In this document: piece after piece, positions 33,304 to 42,756 of the stretch | Layout: every line of letters begins with the position of its first letter | How positions within the stretch are numbered: the stretch's first letter is position 1 | Origin: Flammeovirgaceae bacterium UBA2366 | Lineage (GTDB): Bacteria; Bacteroidota; Bacteroidia; Cytophagales; Cyclobacteriaceae | Assembly (NCBI GenBank): GCA_002344065.1 | Contig: DDTK01000005.1 | Coordinates: 116,655-180,654, forward strand | Length of the DNA stretch: 64,000 bases | Direction of reading: 5' to 3' | Notes under the pieces: model-generated | Databases searched by the model: none | What the model was told of the DNA's origin: nothing | The model's input: only the letters and a program-made list of their open reading frames with translations | Program-made: the position numbers and the translations under genes

Positions 33304-34917
33304 CTACAACCCACTAATCTGTCTGTCCTTCGGGTACTTCACCTCATATTTGAACACCACCTTACGGGTTTCATTCGGCTGAAGGTTCATGTCCCATAAA
33401 AGTTTACCGGTATCCTTATTATGCTTTGCTCCACCTACATCCAGTACAGTAACTTCAATCTGGCTGTTACGGGAAAGCGGCAAATGATCTTCTACGGTAA
33501 TCTTTACCGGCTCGTTTCGGGTATTGCGCACCGAAATTTCCCATGCATAGGCTTCGCGTAAATTGGAAGCAATGGTTCTTCGTGTGGTGAAATCTTTTAC
33601 CTTTTCACGTTTCACAACAATGCGCTTATCCCTGCCCAACGAAACAGAAAGTGTGTCTTTCAAATTATTCGGATCGAGGTATGTTTTACCTACAAAGGTT
33701 CCTTCAAAGAAAACATTGGCCTCGCCCGGCAGCAAGTTAAAATCTTCCCATCCCACAGCTTTTGCCAACAGAAAGGCATCGGTATCAAGTTTAGGGGCTA
33801 CCGCATATTGGTACACGGCTTTCATATCATGCTTTTGAATATCCACCAAAGTTGGTTTAGCAGCAGACAAAACCGTGTAGGGTAAACTTATATCAAACTC
33901 GGTGTTCAATGAGGTTTGTACGGTTTGAGTAAAGTCGGCAACGCTGGAAACACTAGGCATCGCCATGCTTAGTTCCTCAGCAGGCATATCTTCCCGTTTA
34001 TCAACAGAGCGTTGTACCTGAACACCGGCAGCCTTGCCTTTAAGACCAACATATGGAGGTTGGTAGAAATCAAGATACCAGCTGTAAAGTTCAGGTTTTA
34101 CACCGCCCAGACTTGGATTTGCCGTTGAAAGCCTCAGGCGAACATTACTCCACTCCTCACCCGTGCTTTGAAACACGTTGGCTTTATAGTTGAGTTGTAC
34201 AGGGGATTTAGTGTTGATGGCCCGTAAATCATACACCGGATACCAGCCGGCATTACCTACTACATAATTTACTTCCAGTTCTACACTTGTGGCTGCATCC
34301 GCAGAAACACTGATCACAATTTCACTGGTGTTGCGACTGTACAATTCGTTTTGCTCGCGTATTTGTTGATTGAGTTTGGTCATACGCTCGTTGATCTTCT
34401 TAATCTTATCATCAGCTTTCATTTTCGATAAACCGATTTCGCCCAACCGGATGCGGTAAAAATCGGCCATAGCTTTAAGTTCATTCACCGAAACGTTCTG
34501 GTTAGCCCCGCCAATTTTCTGATTACTCAAAATCATTTGTTCCTCTTTTGTGAGGATATCCTTTTGATGTTGCTCCTGCGCAAGCTGGCGTTTATAAATC
34601 TCAAGCGAGTCCCTTAACATCACCAACTTCTTGGGCATGTTGAACTCACTCAGGTAATTCTGGTTATGATTGATCCCCAGTATAGTGATGTTTCCTTTTC
34701 CTGATACCTGTATACTTTCCTGATCAAGTTGCGAAGTCAAACCTGATACAATAAGATTGGTACGGCCTGCGTCTACACGGCTTTTTACCTCGCGTGTTAC
34801 CTGGGCCCGGTTCAAAAACACCGTTACTCCACTGATTTTGGAATCTACGTGTTTTTCGGATTGGGAAAATGCCGGGAACATCGCCACCAGCAGGTAAATA
34901 AAAATAATTTGCTTCAT
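33304..34917 (-). CDS. DUF4139 (mucoidy inhibitor MuiA family) exported protein
   Basis: 537 residues from ATG 34917, chosen because it starts a signal peptide (MKQIIFIYLLVAMFPAFSQ). A longer in-frame extension to 34998 is rejected. The N-terminal DUF4140 domain begins with ISGVTVFLNRAQVTREV. A central coiled coil (about 95-190; QLAQEQHQKDILTKEEQMI) leads to the C-terminal DUF4139 beta domain (VVGNAGWYPVYDLRA, NVRLRLSTANPSLGG, WEISVRNTRNEPVKI, and a final YEVKYPKD). Periplasmic. Biochemical role unknown, despite the historical 'mucoidy inhibitor' name. Confidence 0.87.
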   Translation of the reverse strand: MKQIIFIYLLVAMFPAFSQSEKHVDSKISGVTVFLNRAQVTREVKSRVDAGRTNLIVSGLTSQLDQESIQVSGKGNITILGINHNQNYLSEFNMPKKLVMLRDSLEIYKRQLAQEQHQKDILTKEEQMILSNQKIGGANQNVSVNELKAMADFYRIRLGEIGLSKMKADDKIKKINERMTKLNQQIREQNELYSRNTSEIVISVSADAATSVELEVNYVVGNAGWYPVYDLRAINTKSPVQLNYKANVFQSTGEEWSNVRLRLSTANPSLGGVKPELYSWYLDFYQPPYVGLKGKAAGVQVQRSVDKREDMPAEELSMAMPSVSSVADFTQTVQTSLNTEFDISLPYTVLSAAKPTLVDIQKHDMKAVYQYAVAPKLDTDAFLLAKAVGWEDFNLLPGEANVFFEGTFVGKTYLDPNNLKDTLSVSLGRDKRIVVKREKVKDFTTRRTIASNLREAYAWEISVRNTRNEPVKITVEDHLPLSRNSQIEVTVLDVGGAKHNKDTGKLLWDMNLQPNETRKVVFKYEVKYPKDRQISGL

Positions 34918-35042
34918 AGTAGTTGAGTTTATTTGCCAGATGCACATAGCAGGCAAATTCCATAACGAAATTAACCTTAAAATCGTGCTGCGCCACAAAA
35001 TGGTTTTAGGATGGCTTATTCAATTGAGATTATCTTTGCGCC

Positions 35043-36125
35043 ATGACAGATGAACACGTATTTCCGGTTAAATCCCTTCGGCACTTCAGTTTTGGAATTT
35101 TCAAAAAAATTGGATGCTCCGATGATGATGCCAACCTCGCCACCGAGGTATTGCTCTCGGCCGATCTTCGGGGTATCGATTCGCACGGCTTGGCCCGGCT
35201 ATCCGGCTATGTACGCTTATGGGAAGCCAAACGTATAAATGCCTCACCCAATATTAGAATTGTTCATGAATCGCTCAGCACAGCCGTGGTGGATGGTGAT
35301 GGTGGGTTGGGCCTGGTAGTGGCGCCTAGGGCTATGGAAATTGCCATCGCAAAAGCCAAGACAGCCGGAACCGGATGGGTGGCGGTCAAAAACTCAAACC
35401 ATTTTGGTATTGCCGGCTACCATACCATGATGGCCCTGCAACACGATATGATTGGCTGGGCGATGACGAACGCCAGCCCATTGGTAGCCCCAACTTTTTC
35501 TGTTGAACGGCTGCTGGGAACAAACCCTATCTCCATTGCCGTACCAGCTGATAAGCAACCTCCTTTCTTACTCGACATGGCCACCACCACGGCAGCCAAT
35601 GGTAAGCTTGAGATCCTTCAGCGAAAAAATAAAGAAGCTCCGCTGGGTTGGATTCAAACAAAAGACGGAATGCCTTCAGCTAATCCACACGAGTTAAAAG
35701 ATGGCGGGGCATTGATTCCGTTAGGCAGTGACTATGAACATGGCAGTCATAAAGGTTACGGACTTGGGGCCATGGTGGATATTTTATCGGCTGTGCTTTC
35801 AGGCGCCAACTATGGGCCGTGGGTTCCACCCTTTGTTGCTTTTTTACATCCGCCTGCCGATCCGGTTGGCGAAGGCATTGGTCATTTTTTAGGTGCGATG
35901 CGTGTGGATGCTTTCCGGCCTGCCGATGAATTCAAAAAACATATGGACAACTGGATTACGCGGTTTCGGGCAGCAAAAACTATTGAGGGAAAAGATAAAG
36001 TATTAATTCATGGCGATCCCGAGCGCGAGATGAGTGCACGAAGAAAAAATGAAGGGATACCGCTTAATCCAAAAGTGGTGGAGGACCTAAAAGAGCTTGG
36101 TAAAAAACTAGGTGTTACTTTCTAG
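35043..36125 (+). CDS. Ldh family oxidoreductase (malate/L-lactate/ureidoglycolate dehydrogenase-like)
   Basis: 360 residues from ATG 35043. Diagnostic blocks: LSADLRGIDSHGLARLSGY (with the catalytic-site DSHG), VVDGDGGLGLVVAPRAM, AVKNSNHFGIAGYH (catalytic His), LLGTNPISIAVP, LLDMATTTAANGKLE and GSHKGYGLGAMVDILS. This NAD(P)-dependent fold is unrelated to classic LDH/MDH. Substrate may be malate, sulfolactate or another 2-hydroxy acid, and neighbours give no hint. Its last four bases overlap the convergent barrel gene. Confidence 0.9.
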   Translation: MTDEHVFPVKSLRHFSFGIFKKIGCSDDDANLATEVLLSADLRGIDSHGLARLSGYVRLWEAKRINASPNIRIVHESLSTAVVDGDGGLGLVVAPRAMEIAIAKAKTAGTGWVAVKNSNHFGIAGYHTMMALQHDMIGWAMTNASPLVAPTFSVERLLGTNPISIAVPADKQPPFLLDMATTTAANGKLEILQRKNKEAPLGWIQTKDGMPSANPHELKDGGALIPLGSDYEHGSHKGYGLGAMVDILSAVLSGANYGPWVPPFVAFLHPPADPVGEGIGHFLGAMRVDAFRPADEFKKHMDNWITRFRAAKTIEGKDKVLIHGDPEREMSARRKNEGIPLNPKVVEDLKELGKKLGVTF

Positions 36126-36694
36126 AAAATAAATCCACCAACATTTACCCCTACCCGTAAAATCCATGGATTATAGTAGGGAGCATACTCACCAGGTGCC
36201 GGTGTTTGAAAATTGAAGTTGTACAACACCATTGCAAAAAAAGCAGCATTTCTACCGATAGGCTGAATGTATCCTCCGCCACCTAGAAAGCTGTTAAAGG
36301 CCTCACGTGTTGTTTCCAGTGGGGGGTAGTTAATAAACTCATAGTTAAGGTGCTCAAACTCAGTTTGGAGGAAAAAACCCTGTATCACATTAAAACGCAA
36401 AAAAGGATTTATACCATAGTTGTTGGCATTAACATCTTTACCCGGCAAAACATTCTTGTACTTTACGAACTGATAAGAAAGTCCGACACCGCCCATGAAT
36501 TTTCGTGTAAAGGAATATCCAATTACTGGTGAAACAGAAACATAATCCTGGAAGTTATTAAAGCCCATTCCAAATCCACCACCGGTAAACACTCTTTCTT
36601 TAAATGGAACGTCTTTTAAACTGTTGTTTTCGCCTTGTGCCCATGTAGTGCCAACGCCAACAACCACAAGTAGAGAGATAACGAATGCTCGCAT
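36122..36694 (-). CDS. Outer-membrane beta-barrel protein, hypothetical
   Basis: 190 residues from ATG 36694. A signal peptide (about 1-19, ...VVGVGTTWAQ) precedes alternating hydrophobic/polar strands rich in Gly, Phe and Tyr (FTGGGFGMGFNNFQDYVSV, KFMGGVGLSYQFV, FLGGGGYIQPIG, FFAMVLYNFNF), ending with GVNVGGFIF. The C-terminal Phe is typical of BAM substrates. About eight strands are likely. Function unknown. It follows the DivIC-like gene by eight bases and may be cotranscribed with it. Confidence 0.8.
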   Translation of the reverse strand: MRAFVISLLVVVGVGTTWAQGENNSLKDVPFKERVFTGGGFGMGFNNFQDYVSVSPVIGYSFTRKFMGGVGLSYQFVKYKNVLPGKDVNANNYGINPFLRFNVIQGFFLQTEFEHLNYEFINYPPLETTREAFNSFLGGGGYIQPIGRNAAFFAMVLYNFNFQTPAPGEYAPYYNPWILRVGVNVGGFIF

Positions 36695-36702
36695 AGTATT
36701 TT

Positions 36703-36993
36703 TTATTCTTCAACGATTACAAACACATCTTCGTTTTCCTTCTTCATCAAATATTTTTCACGGGCAAATTTCTCTAACGATTCCCGGTCGCCAAAAAGTT
36801 CTTCGCGGTCCTTTTCCACTTCCTTTATTTTCTCCTCATAATATTCCTTCTCATTTTCCAAGGCACGAAGCTTGGCCGATAATTTATACCGAGACATAAA
36901 ATCATTCGAGTCGAGGAAGAGCATCCAGGTTAAAAAAATGAGGCCAGCAACCATATAAAAATTGCGAAAAACCTTAGGTACACGATTCAGCAT
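36703..36993 (-). CDS. DivIC/FtsB septum formation initiator family protein
   Basis: 96 residues from ATG 36993. One N-terminal membrane helix (about 10-26, NFYMVAGLIFLTWMLFLD) is followed by a coiled coil (about 35-70) and the FtsB/DivIC end FAREKYLMKKENEDVFVI, where the REKYxM(K)xxxE element is diagnostic. It links FtsQ and FtsL in the divisome. The enolase terminator lies between it and eno, and a near-consensus -7 box (TATCTTCG, 37012-37019 on the minus strand) may start its own transcript. Confidence 0.9.
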   Translation of the reverse strand: MLNRVPKVFRNFYMVAGLIFLTWMLFLDSNDFMSRYKLSAKLRALENEKEYYEEKIKEVEKDREELFGDRESLEKFAREKYLMKKENEDVFVIVEE

Positions 36994-37039
36994 AAACGTT
37001 TAAAAAGTATTCGAAGATAGAAAATTATTGGCAAGAACT

Positions 37040-37067
37040 AAAAAAGCCCCATTTTACCGGGGCTTTT
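37040..37067 (-). terminator. Intrinsic terminator downstream of eno
   Basis: Arms AAAAGCCCC (37042-37050) and GGGGCTTTT (37059-37067), eight-base loop. Read leftward the stem is followed by a six-T tract. It lies 22 bases past the eno stop. Confidence 0.9.
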
Positions 37068-37088
37068 AAGTATCCTACATAAAAAATT

Positions 37089-38366
37089 CTACATCTTTCT
37101 TCCCGGGAAATATGCTGTTTCTCCCAACTCCTCTTCAATACGGATAAGTTGATTGTACTTGGCTGTACGATCTGAACGGGAGGCGGAGCCGGTTTTTATC
37201 TGACCGGTATTCAGCGCCACGGCTAAATCAGCAATGGTACTGTCTTCCGTTTCACCTGAGCGGTGCGACATTACGCTTTTATAAGCGTTTCGTTTAGCCA
37301 GATTAACCGCATCAATCGTTTCAGTAAGCGACCCGATTTGATTTACTTTAATCAATATAGCGTTGGCGATGTTCTCATCAATACCTTTTTGCAAACGCTT
37401 TACGTTGGTTACAAACAAATCGTCACCCACCAATTGAACCTTGTTTCCAATTTTTTCGGTGAGGGCTTTCCAACCAGCCCAGTCGTCTTCTGCCATACCA
37501 TCTTCCAGGGAGATGATCGGATATTTCTTTGACCAGTTTGTCCAGTACTCTGCCATTTCCAAAGGCTTGAGCTTTTTACCTGATGATTTCTTAAAGTGAT
37601 AAACTTTGGCTTTTGAATCATAGAATTCTGAAGCTGCCGGATCAAGTGCAATAAAAATATCTGAACCTGGTTTATAACCTGCCTTTTCAATGGCTTTCAG
37701 TACTACCTCAATTGCCTCTTCGTTCGACTTCAGGTTTGGTGCAAAACCACCCTCATCACCCACGTTGGTAGAAAGGCCCTTATCATGTAAGACCTTTTTC
37801 AGCGTGTGAAATACTTCTGCACCCATTTGTAGCGCTTCTGAAAATGTATCCGCTCCCACCGGCATTACCATAAACTCCTGAAAGTCGATAGCGTTATCGG
37901 CATGACTTCCACCATTCAGAATGTTCATCATCGGTACCGGAAGTGTGTTTGCGTTAACGCCTCCTATGTAACGGTATAGCGGTAAGCCTGCTTCCATAGC
38001 AGCAGCTTTAGCAATCGCTAACGAAACACCCAGTATGGCATTGGCACCCAGTTTACCTTTATTAGGTGTGCCATCCAACTCCAACATGATTTTGTCAAGC
38101 AAATTCTGTTCAAACACAGAAAAGCCGACTACTTCAGAAGCAATTTTATTGTTTACATTTTCCACGGCTTTCAATACACCTTTTCCCAGGTATTGCTTTT
38201 TATTGCCATCGCGAAGCTCAACGGCCTCATGCGTTCCTGTGGAAGCCCCGGATGGAACCGCTGCGCGCCCATAAGCTCCGCTTGAGGTAACCACATCTAC
38301 TTCAACAGTTGGATTACCGCGGCTGTCAAGTATTTGCCGGGCATGAATGTTTTCAATCAAGGACAT
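37089..38366 (-). CDS. eno: Enolase
   Basis: 425 residues from ATG 38366. Complete set of enolase elements: ARQILDSRGNPTVEVDV, AAVPSGASTGTHEA (the SGAST loop), GGSHADNAIDFQEFM, GDEGGFAPN, ISLEDGMAEDDW, LVGDDLFVTN and SHRSGETEDSTIADLAVA. Interconverts 2-phosphoglycerate and PEP. It lies 30 bases after carA, and the pair follows the ribosomal alpha block, so growth-linked expression is likely. Confidence 0.97.
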   Translation of the reverse strand: MSLIENIHARQILDSRGNPTVEVDVVTSSGAYGRAAVPSGASTGTHEAVELRDGNKKQYLGKGVLKAVENVNNKIASEVVGFSVFEQNLLDKIMLELDGTPNKGKLGANAILGVSLAIAKAAAMEAGLPLYRYIGGVNANTLPVPMMNILNGGSHADNAIDFQEFMVMPVGADTFSEALQMGAEVFHTLKKVLHDKGLSTNVGDEGGFAPNLKSNEEAIEVVLKAIEKAGYKPGSDIFIALDPAASEFYDSKAKVYHFKKSSGKKLKPLEMAEYWTNWSKKYPIISLEDGMAEDDWAGWKALTEKIGNKVQLVGDDLFVTNVKRLQKGIDENIANAILIKVNQIGSLTETIDAVNLAKRNAYKSVMSHRSGETEDSTIADLAVALNTGQIKTGSASRSDRTAKYNQLIRIEEELGETAYFPGRKM

Positions 38367-38396
38367 AATATTTCGTTTAGATGATAAATTTTATTT

Positions 38397-39506
38397 TTAG
38401 TTACTAACTGTCTGGAACTGTTCCTGCCTGATCATTTCAACAAACTGATCGAACAGATAACGCGAATCATGCGGCCCGGGAGAAGCTTCCGGGTGATATT
38501 GAACAGAGAAAGCCTTTTTATTTTTCACACGAATACCCATTATGGTATTGTCATTTAAGTGCAGGTGTGTTACTTCAATATTGTTATTGCCTTCAATATC
38601 TTTTTCACTTACTGCGAAACCATGGTTTTGAGATGTCATCTCACCCAAACCAGTTACCAGATTTTTAACCGGGTGATTTAATCCCCGATGACCATGATGC
38701 ATCTTATACGTTGAAATGCCATTGGCCAACGCCAACAATTGGTGGCCGAGGCAAATGCCAAACACGGGCTTGTTTGTTTCTAAAACTTTCTTCACCGTGT
38801 CAATCGCATAATCCATTACAGCTGGATCACCCGGACCATTGGAAAGGAAAAATCCATGCGGCTCCCAAGCCTCCATATCAGCAAAATTCGCTTTCGCGGG
38901 GAATACCTTTATATAACAACCACGTGCCGCCAGATTAGTAAGAATACTTTTCTTGATTCCGAAATCAATAGCTGCTACACGAAATGGAGCACTCTCATCA
39001 CCTACCGTATATTCTTGTTTTGTTGACACCACCGATGAAAGTTCCAGGCCATCCATGGAAGGAACGTTTTTAATCTCCTTCTTCATTTCATCAGGAGTAA
39101 GCTCGGAAGAAATCAAAGCATTCATGGCACCTTTACTTCGGATGTAACGCACCAACATACGCGTATCAACATCGGAAATACCGGTAATACCATGCTTCTC
39201 TAAATACTGCTGAAGACTTTCATTAGAAGTCAAGCGGCTGAATTCTTTTGAGAAATCATTTACCACCAATCCACTAATCTTAGGGGTTCCGGATTCCTGC
39301 TCGGCATCAACGGTACCATAGTTACCAATGTGGGCCGTTGTATTAACTATGATTTGACCATAATAAGATGGGTCAGTGTAGATCTCCTGATAGCCGGTCA
39401 TGCCTGTATTAAAGCATATTTCTCCACCAGTGGTACCTGGTTTTCCAATCAGGATTCCCTCCATCAGGAGGCCATCTTCAAGAAGTAAGTAGGCTTTTTT
39501 GCTCAC
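38397..39506 (-). CDS. carA: Carbamoyl-phosphate synthase small subunit
   Basis: 369 residues from a GTG at 39506; no ATG is available upstream. The N-terminal CPSase domain (FNTGMTGYQEIYTDPSYYGQ) is followed by a class I glutamine amidotransferase: LSNGPGDP, the nucleophile in GICLGHQLL, and HPEASPGPHDS with the His-Glu pair. It supplies ammonia for carbamoyl phosphate (pyrimidine and arginine synthesis). The large subunit is not nearby. It sits after the rplQ terminator and has its own -7 box, about 18 bases upstream. Confidence 0.96.
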   Translation of the reverse strand: MSKKAYLLLEDGLLMEGILIGKPGTTGGEICFNTGMTGYQEIYTDPSYYGQIIVNTTAHIGNYGTVDAEQESGTPKISGLVVNDFSKEFSRLTSNESLQQYLEKHGITGISDVDTRMLVRYIRSKGAMNALISSELTPDEMKKEIKNVPSMDGLELSSVVSTKQEYTVGDESAPFRVAAIDFGIKKSILTNLAARGCYIKVFPAKANFADMEAWEPHGFFLSNGPGDPAVMDYAIDTVKKVLETNKPVFGICLGHQLLALANGISTYKMHHGHRGLNHPVKNLVTGLGEMTSQNHGFAVSEKDIEGNNNIEVTHLHLNDNTIMGIRVKNKKAFSVQYHPEASPGPHDSRYLFDQFVEMIRQEQFQTVSN

Positions 39507-39523
39507 GTGTTTTAGTGGTTTTA

Positions 39524-39531
39524 CAAAAATA
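39524..39531 (-). promoter_or_regulatory. -7 promoter box of carA
   Basis: TATTTTTG on the minus strand, an exact TAnnTTTG, 18-25 bases before the carA GTG. No TTTG at the standard 19-21 nt distance was found, so support is partial. Confidence 0.45.
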
Positions 39532-39607
39532 AACTTCAGGCGCTAAAGCGGGGACTAAACCCAAAACTTTTTCGCCACAATCGATTTAACGGGCCAAACA
39601 CAAATAA

Positions 39608-39636
39608 AAAAGGATTGAACAACGTCCAATCCTTTT
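39608..39636 (-). terminator. Intrinsic terminator downstream of rplQ
   Basis: Ten-base arms AAAAGGATTG (39608-39617) and CAATCCTTTT (39627-39636) with a nine-base loop. Read leftward a T-rich tail follows. It marks the end of the ribosomal alpha block. Confidence 0.88.
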
Positions 39637-39658
39637 CCTATGTGAATAGAATAGTTCA

Positions 39659-40198
39659 CTATTCTTTTTCCTCGCTCTTTTTATCAGCCTTCTTAGAGGT
39701 CTTTTTTGCCGGCTTTTCTGCCTTTTCTTCTGCTACGGGTTCGTCTACCACCTGGGCATCCTCAGCCTTCTTACCTTTTGCCACACGACCTCTTCTGGTT
39801 TTAGCCTTTTTAGCTGTTCCTTCCTTCTTGTAGATATCGTTGAAATCGACAAGTTCAATCAGGCACATTTCGGCATTGTCACCTAAACGAACATCAGCCA
39901 TTTTGATAATGCGCGTATATCCACCCGGACGCTCCGATGTTCTGGAAGCTACCGTTCCAAAAAGCTCCTTTACTGATTCTTTGTTCTGTAAATACGAGAA
40001 CACTGTTCTCCTGGAATGCATAGTATCGCTTTTCGCCTTGGTAATAAGAGGCTCAACATACTTGCGTAATGCTTTAGCCTTTGCTACCGTGGTAGTGATA
40101 CGTTTACTCAGGATGAGAGAAGAGGCCATGTTCGACAGCAATGCGCTCCGGTGGCTGGCGGTTCTTCCAAGGTGGTTTACTTTCTTACCGTGTCTCAT
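39659..40198 (-). CDS. rplQ: 50S ribosomal protein L17
   Basis: 179 residues from ATG 40198. The core (MRHGKKVNHLGRTASHRSAL to CLIELVDFN) is normal L17. About 60 extra C-terminal residues are a lysine/alanine/glutamate-rich, disordered tail (KKAKTRRGRVAKGKKAEDA then EKPAKKTSKKADKKSEEKE). Such tails are common on Bacteroidota L17. It sits six bases after rpoA and is the last gene before a terminator. Confidence 0.97.
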   Translation of the reverse strand: MRHGKKVNHLGRTASHRSALLSNMASSLILSKRITTTVAKAKALRKYVEPLITKAKSDTMHSRRTVFSYLQNKESVKELFGTVASRTSERPGGYTRIIKMADVRLGDNAEMCLIELVDFNDIYKKEGTAKKAKTRRGRVAKGKKAEDAQVVDEPVAEEKAEKPAKKTSKKADKKSEEKE

Positions 40199-40203
40199 TT
40201 CAA

Positions 40204-41193
40204 TTAATCTTCATCAAGTTTATACTTAACCAGGTCCATACCAAAGGTAAGTCCCTTCTCAGCTACCAGTTGTTCCAACTCGGCCAGCGACTTCTTACCG
40301 AAGTTTCTGAACTTCATCATGTCGGAAATTTCCAGCTCTACCAGGTCACCCAGTGTTTTTACATCAGCTGCCTTCAAGCAGTTGTATGCTCGAACTGATA
40401 AATCCAGATCATGCAGAGCGGTCTTCAAAAGTTTGCGCATATGCAATAACTCCTCATCTACCTGCTCAACTTCAGCATCTTTGCCGGTTTCAAGTTCCAT
40501 TGACTTATCTGAGAACAAGGCAAAGTGCTTAATTAAAATATGTGCAGCGCCTTCCAAAGCCAACTCAGGGTGGATCGAACCGTCTGTTTGAATTTCAAGA
40601 ACTAATTTTTCGTAGTCAGTCTTTTGTTCAACGCGAGTGTTTTCCACACTAAACTTTACATTCTTGATAGGTGTAAAGATGGCATCAATAGGAATGAAAC
40701 CGAATACCTGTTCTGCTGGTTTGCTTTCCTCTGCCGGCAGGTATCCTCTGCCCTTCTCAATCGTTAACTCAATCTCAAACTGAGCTGATTCATCAAGGTT
40801 ACAAATTACATGCTCCGGGTTTAACACTTCAAAAGCAGAAGTAAACTTGGTGATATCACCAGCCTTGAACTGCTTCTGTTTTTTAATGTTGATAGTGACT
40901 TTTGTATCGAAACCATCAGTGATTTTCTTGAAGCGAACCATCTTTAAGTTAAGAATGATCTCCGCCACATCTTCCACCACACCTTCAATGGTAGAGAATT
41001 CATGAAGTACACCGGGTATTTTAATACCGGTAATGGCATAGCCCTCCAGGGAAGACAAAAGAATTCTGCGTAAAGCATTACCGATGGTAACACCGTAGCC
41101 TTTTTCCAACGGTTTAAAGGTAAAGGTGCCGTGAAAATCATCGGCTTTCTCCATTACTACTTTATCCGGAATCTGAAATGCTAATATTGACAT
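40204..41193 (-). CDS. rpoA: RNA polymerase alpha subunit
   Basis: 329 residues from ATG 41193. The N-terminal dimerisation domain shows GYGVTIGNALRRILLSSLEG and the C-terminal domain has LDLSVRAYNCLKAADVKT, LVELEISDMMKFRNFG and KKSLAELEQLV, the helix-hairpin-helix surface that contacts DNA and activators. Standard length and position between rpsD and rplQ. Confidence 0.98.
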   Translation of the reverse strand: MSILAFQIPDKVVMEKADDFHGTFTFKPLEKGYGVTIGNALRRILLSSLEGYAITGIKIPGVLHEFSTIEGVVEDVAEIILNLKMVRFKKITDGFDTKVTINIKKQKQFKAGDITKFTSAFEVLNPEHVICNLDESAQFEIELTIEKGRGYLPAEESKPAEQVFGFIPIDAIFTPIKNVKFSVENTRVEQKTDYEKLVLEIQTDGSIHPELALEGAAHILIKHFALFSDKSMELETGKDAEVEQVDEELLHMRKLLKTALHDLDLSVRAYNCLKAADVKTLGDLVELEISDMMKFRNFGKKSLAELEQLVAEKGLTFGMDLVKYKLDED

Positions 41194-41219
41194 AATGCGT
41201 TCTTATTAATTAGTTAGAA

Positions 41220-41825
41220 TTACTTCGAGTACAATTCAACGATCAACTGCTCATTGATGTTCTCGGGGATATCCTGGCGTACCGGAATGTGAATTAGTTT
41301 ACCTTCCAGTTCGCTACCATCCCACTCCAACCAAGGGTATTTTTTAACACCTTGAATGGATAAGCTGGTGGTGATAGCCTCCAGGGATTTTGATTTTTCA
41401 CGAACACCTACTTTATCACCAGCACGCAGGGTGTACGAAGGAATATTAACGATATCACCGTTTACGGTAATGTGCTTATGGGAAACCAACTGACGTGCAG
41501 CCCTACGGGTAGGGGCAATGCCGAGACGGTATACCACATTATCGAGGCGAGCCTCCAGTAATTGAAGGAGTGTTTCACCAGTAATACCCTTCTTGCGAGA
41601 AGCTTTATCAAAAAGCTTTGCAAACTGGCGCTCTAACAATCCGTAGATATACTTTGCCTTTTGCTTCTCAGCAAGCTGCACAGCATATTCTGACTGCTTT
41701 CTCTTTTTGCCTTTTCCATGCATACCCGGTGCATAGTTCTTCTTTTGAACAGCCTTATTCTCACCTAAGATGGGCTCTCCAAATCGTCTTGAAATTCTAG
41801 CTCTTGGGCCTGTGTATCGTGCCAT
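41220..41825 (-). CDS. rpsD: 30S ribosomal protein S4
   Basis: 201 residues from ATG 41825. MARYTGPRARISRRFGEP start, zinc-less N-terminal domain, and an S4 RNA-binding domain (RLDNVVYRLGIAPTRRAARQ, VSHKHITVNGDIVNIPSY). It binds 16S rRNA early in assembly and in many bacteria represses its own operon. A 74-bp spacer with no clear element separates it from rpsK. Confidence 0.98.
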   Translation of the reverse strand: MARYTGPRARISRRFGEPILGENKAVQKKNYAPGMHGKGKKRKQSEYAVQLAEKQKAKYIYGLLERQFAKLFDKASRKKGITGETLLQLLEARLDNVVYRLGIAPTRRAARQLVSHKHITVNGDIVNIPSYTLRAGDKVGVREKSKSLEAITTSLSIQGVKKYPWLEWDGSELEGKLIHIPVRQDIPENINEQLIVELYSK

Positions 41826-41899
41826 TTCTGTTTTTATTTTAGATTGTTGAATTCAGATTCTAAAACCCTCTTTCGTCAATCGTTTTTTTTTCTACTTAA

Positions 41900-42295
41900 T
41901 TATACTCTTCTCTTCTTAGGAGGTCTGCAACCATTGTGCGGAAGCGGAGTCATATCCTTAATGGTAGTGACTTCAATTCCGGCTGACTGAATGGTGCGGA
42001 TAGCCGACTCACGGCCTGATCCGGGACCTTTCACAAACACTTCAACTTTCCGCAAGCCCAGCTCAAAAGCCCTGGAAGCGCAATCCTGTGCAGCAACCTG
42101 AGCCGCATAAGGTGTGTTTTTCTTGGAACCTTTAAAGCCCATTTTACCGGCTGATGCCCATGTAATAACCTGACCGGTTGAGTTGGTCATAGAAATTACA
42201 ATGTTGTTAAACGTTGCGTGAATATGAGCCTGGCCTACGGCCTCGACCTGCACTACACGTTTTTTGGCTTTATCTTTTCTTTTTTCTGAGGACAT
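41900..42295 (-). CDS. rpsK: 30S ribosomal protein S11
   Basis: 131 residues from ATG 42295. A short basic N-terminus precedes AHIHATFNNIVISMTNSTGQ, GSKKNTPYAAQVAAQD, VKGPGSGRESAIR and the final DMTPLPHNGCRPPKKRRV. Platform protein at the Shine-Dalgarno cleft. In Bacteroidota the anti-SD is known to be occluded by S21, S18 and S6 nearby, consistent with the lack of SD sequences here. Confidence 0.98.
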   Translation of the reverse strand: MSSEKRKDKAKKRVVQVEAVGQAHIHATFNNIVISMTNSTGQVITWASAGKMGFKGSKKNTPYAAQVAAQDCASRAFELGLRKVEVFVKGPGSGRESAIRTIQSAGIEVTTIKDMTPLPHNGCRPPKKRRV

Positions 42296-42325
42296 TACAC
42301 TATTATTTTATATCCAGATCAATGA

Positions 42326-42706
42326 TTATCCTTTCGTGGCTTTCTTCTTATTCGCCACAGTCTTACGCTTTCCTTTACGGGTACGTGCGTTATTTTTGGT
42401 GGTTTGTCCGCGTACAGGCAATCCCTTACGGTGACGCAGCCCCCTGTAACAACCAATATCCATCAGGCGCTTAATGCTTAACTGAACTTCAGAGCGAAGC
42501 GCACCTTCTACCCTGATACCTTCCGTGATGATGGAACGAATAGCATTAGACTCCTCATCGGTCCAATCCTTTGCTTTCTTACTCCAGTCTACACCGGCAC
42601 CCGTTAAAATTTTCTGGGCGGTTCTTCTGCCAATACCATAGATATAGGTCAGACTTATCTCACCTCGTTTGTTATCTGGTATATCGACACCTTGTATCCT
42701 TGCCAT
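42326..42706 (-). CDS. rpsM: 30S ribosomal protein S13
   Basis: 126 residues from ATG 42706. MARIQGVDIPDNKRGEISL start, IYGIGRRTAQKIL helix-two-turn-helix, RLMDIGCYRGLRHRKGLPVR and the basic TKNNARTRKGKRKTVANKKK tail that touches the P-site tRNA. Normal gene order after rpmJ. Confidence 0.98.
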   Translation of the reverse strand: MARIQGVDIPDNKRGEISLTYIYGIGRRTAQKILTGAGVDWSKKAKDWTDEESNAIRSIITEGIRVEGALRSEVQLSIKRLMDIGCYRGLRHRKGLPVRGQTTKNNARTRKGKRKTVANKKKATKG

Positions 42707-42756
42707 GTTATTAAATTATCGGTTTCAAATTTTAATGCTTCTCACTCAACGGAAGA

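Noticed and set aside
39840..40229. 129-residue frame on the plus strand opposite rplQ
   Set aside because: Antisense shadow of a clear ribosomal protein gene, no recognisable features.
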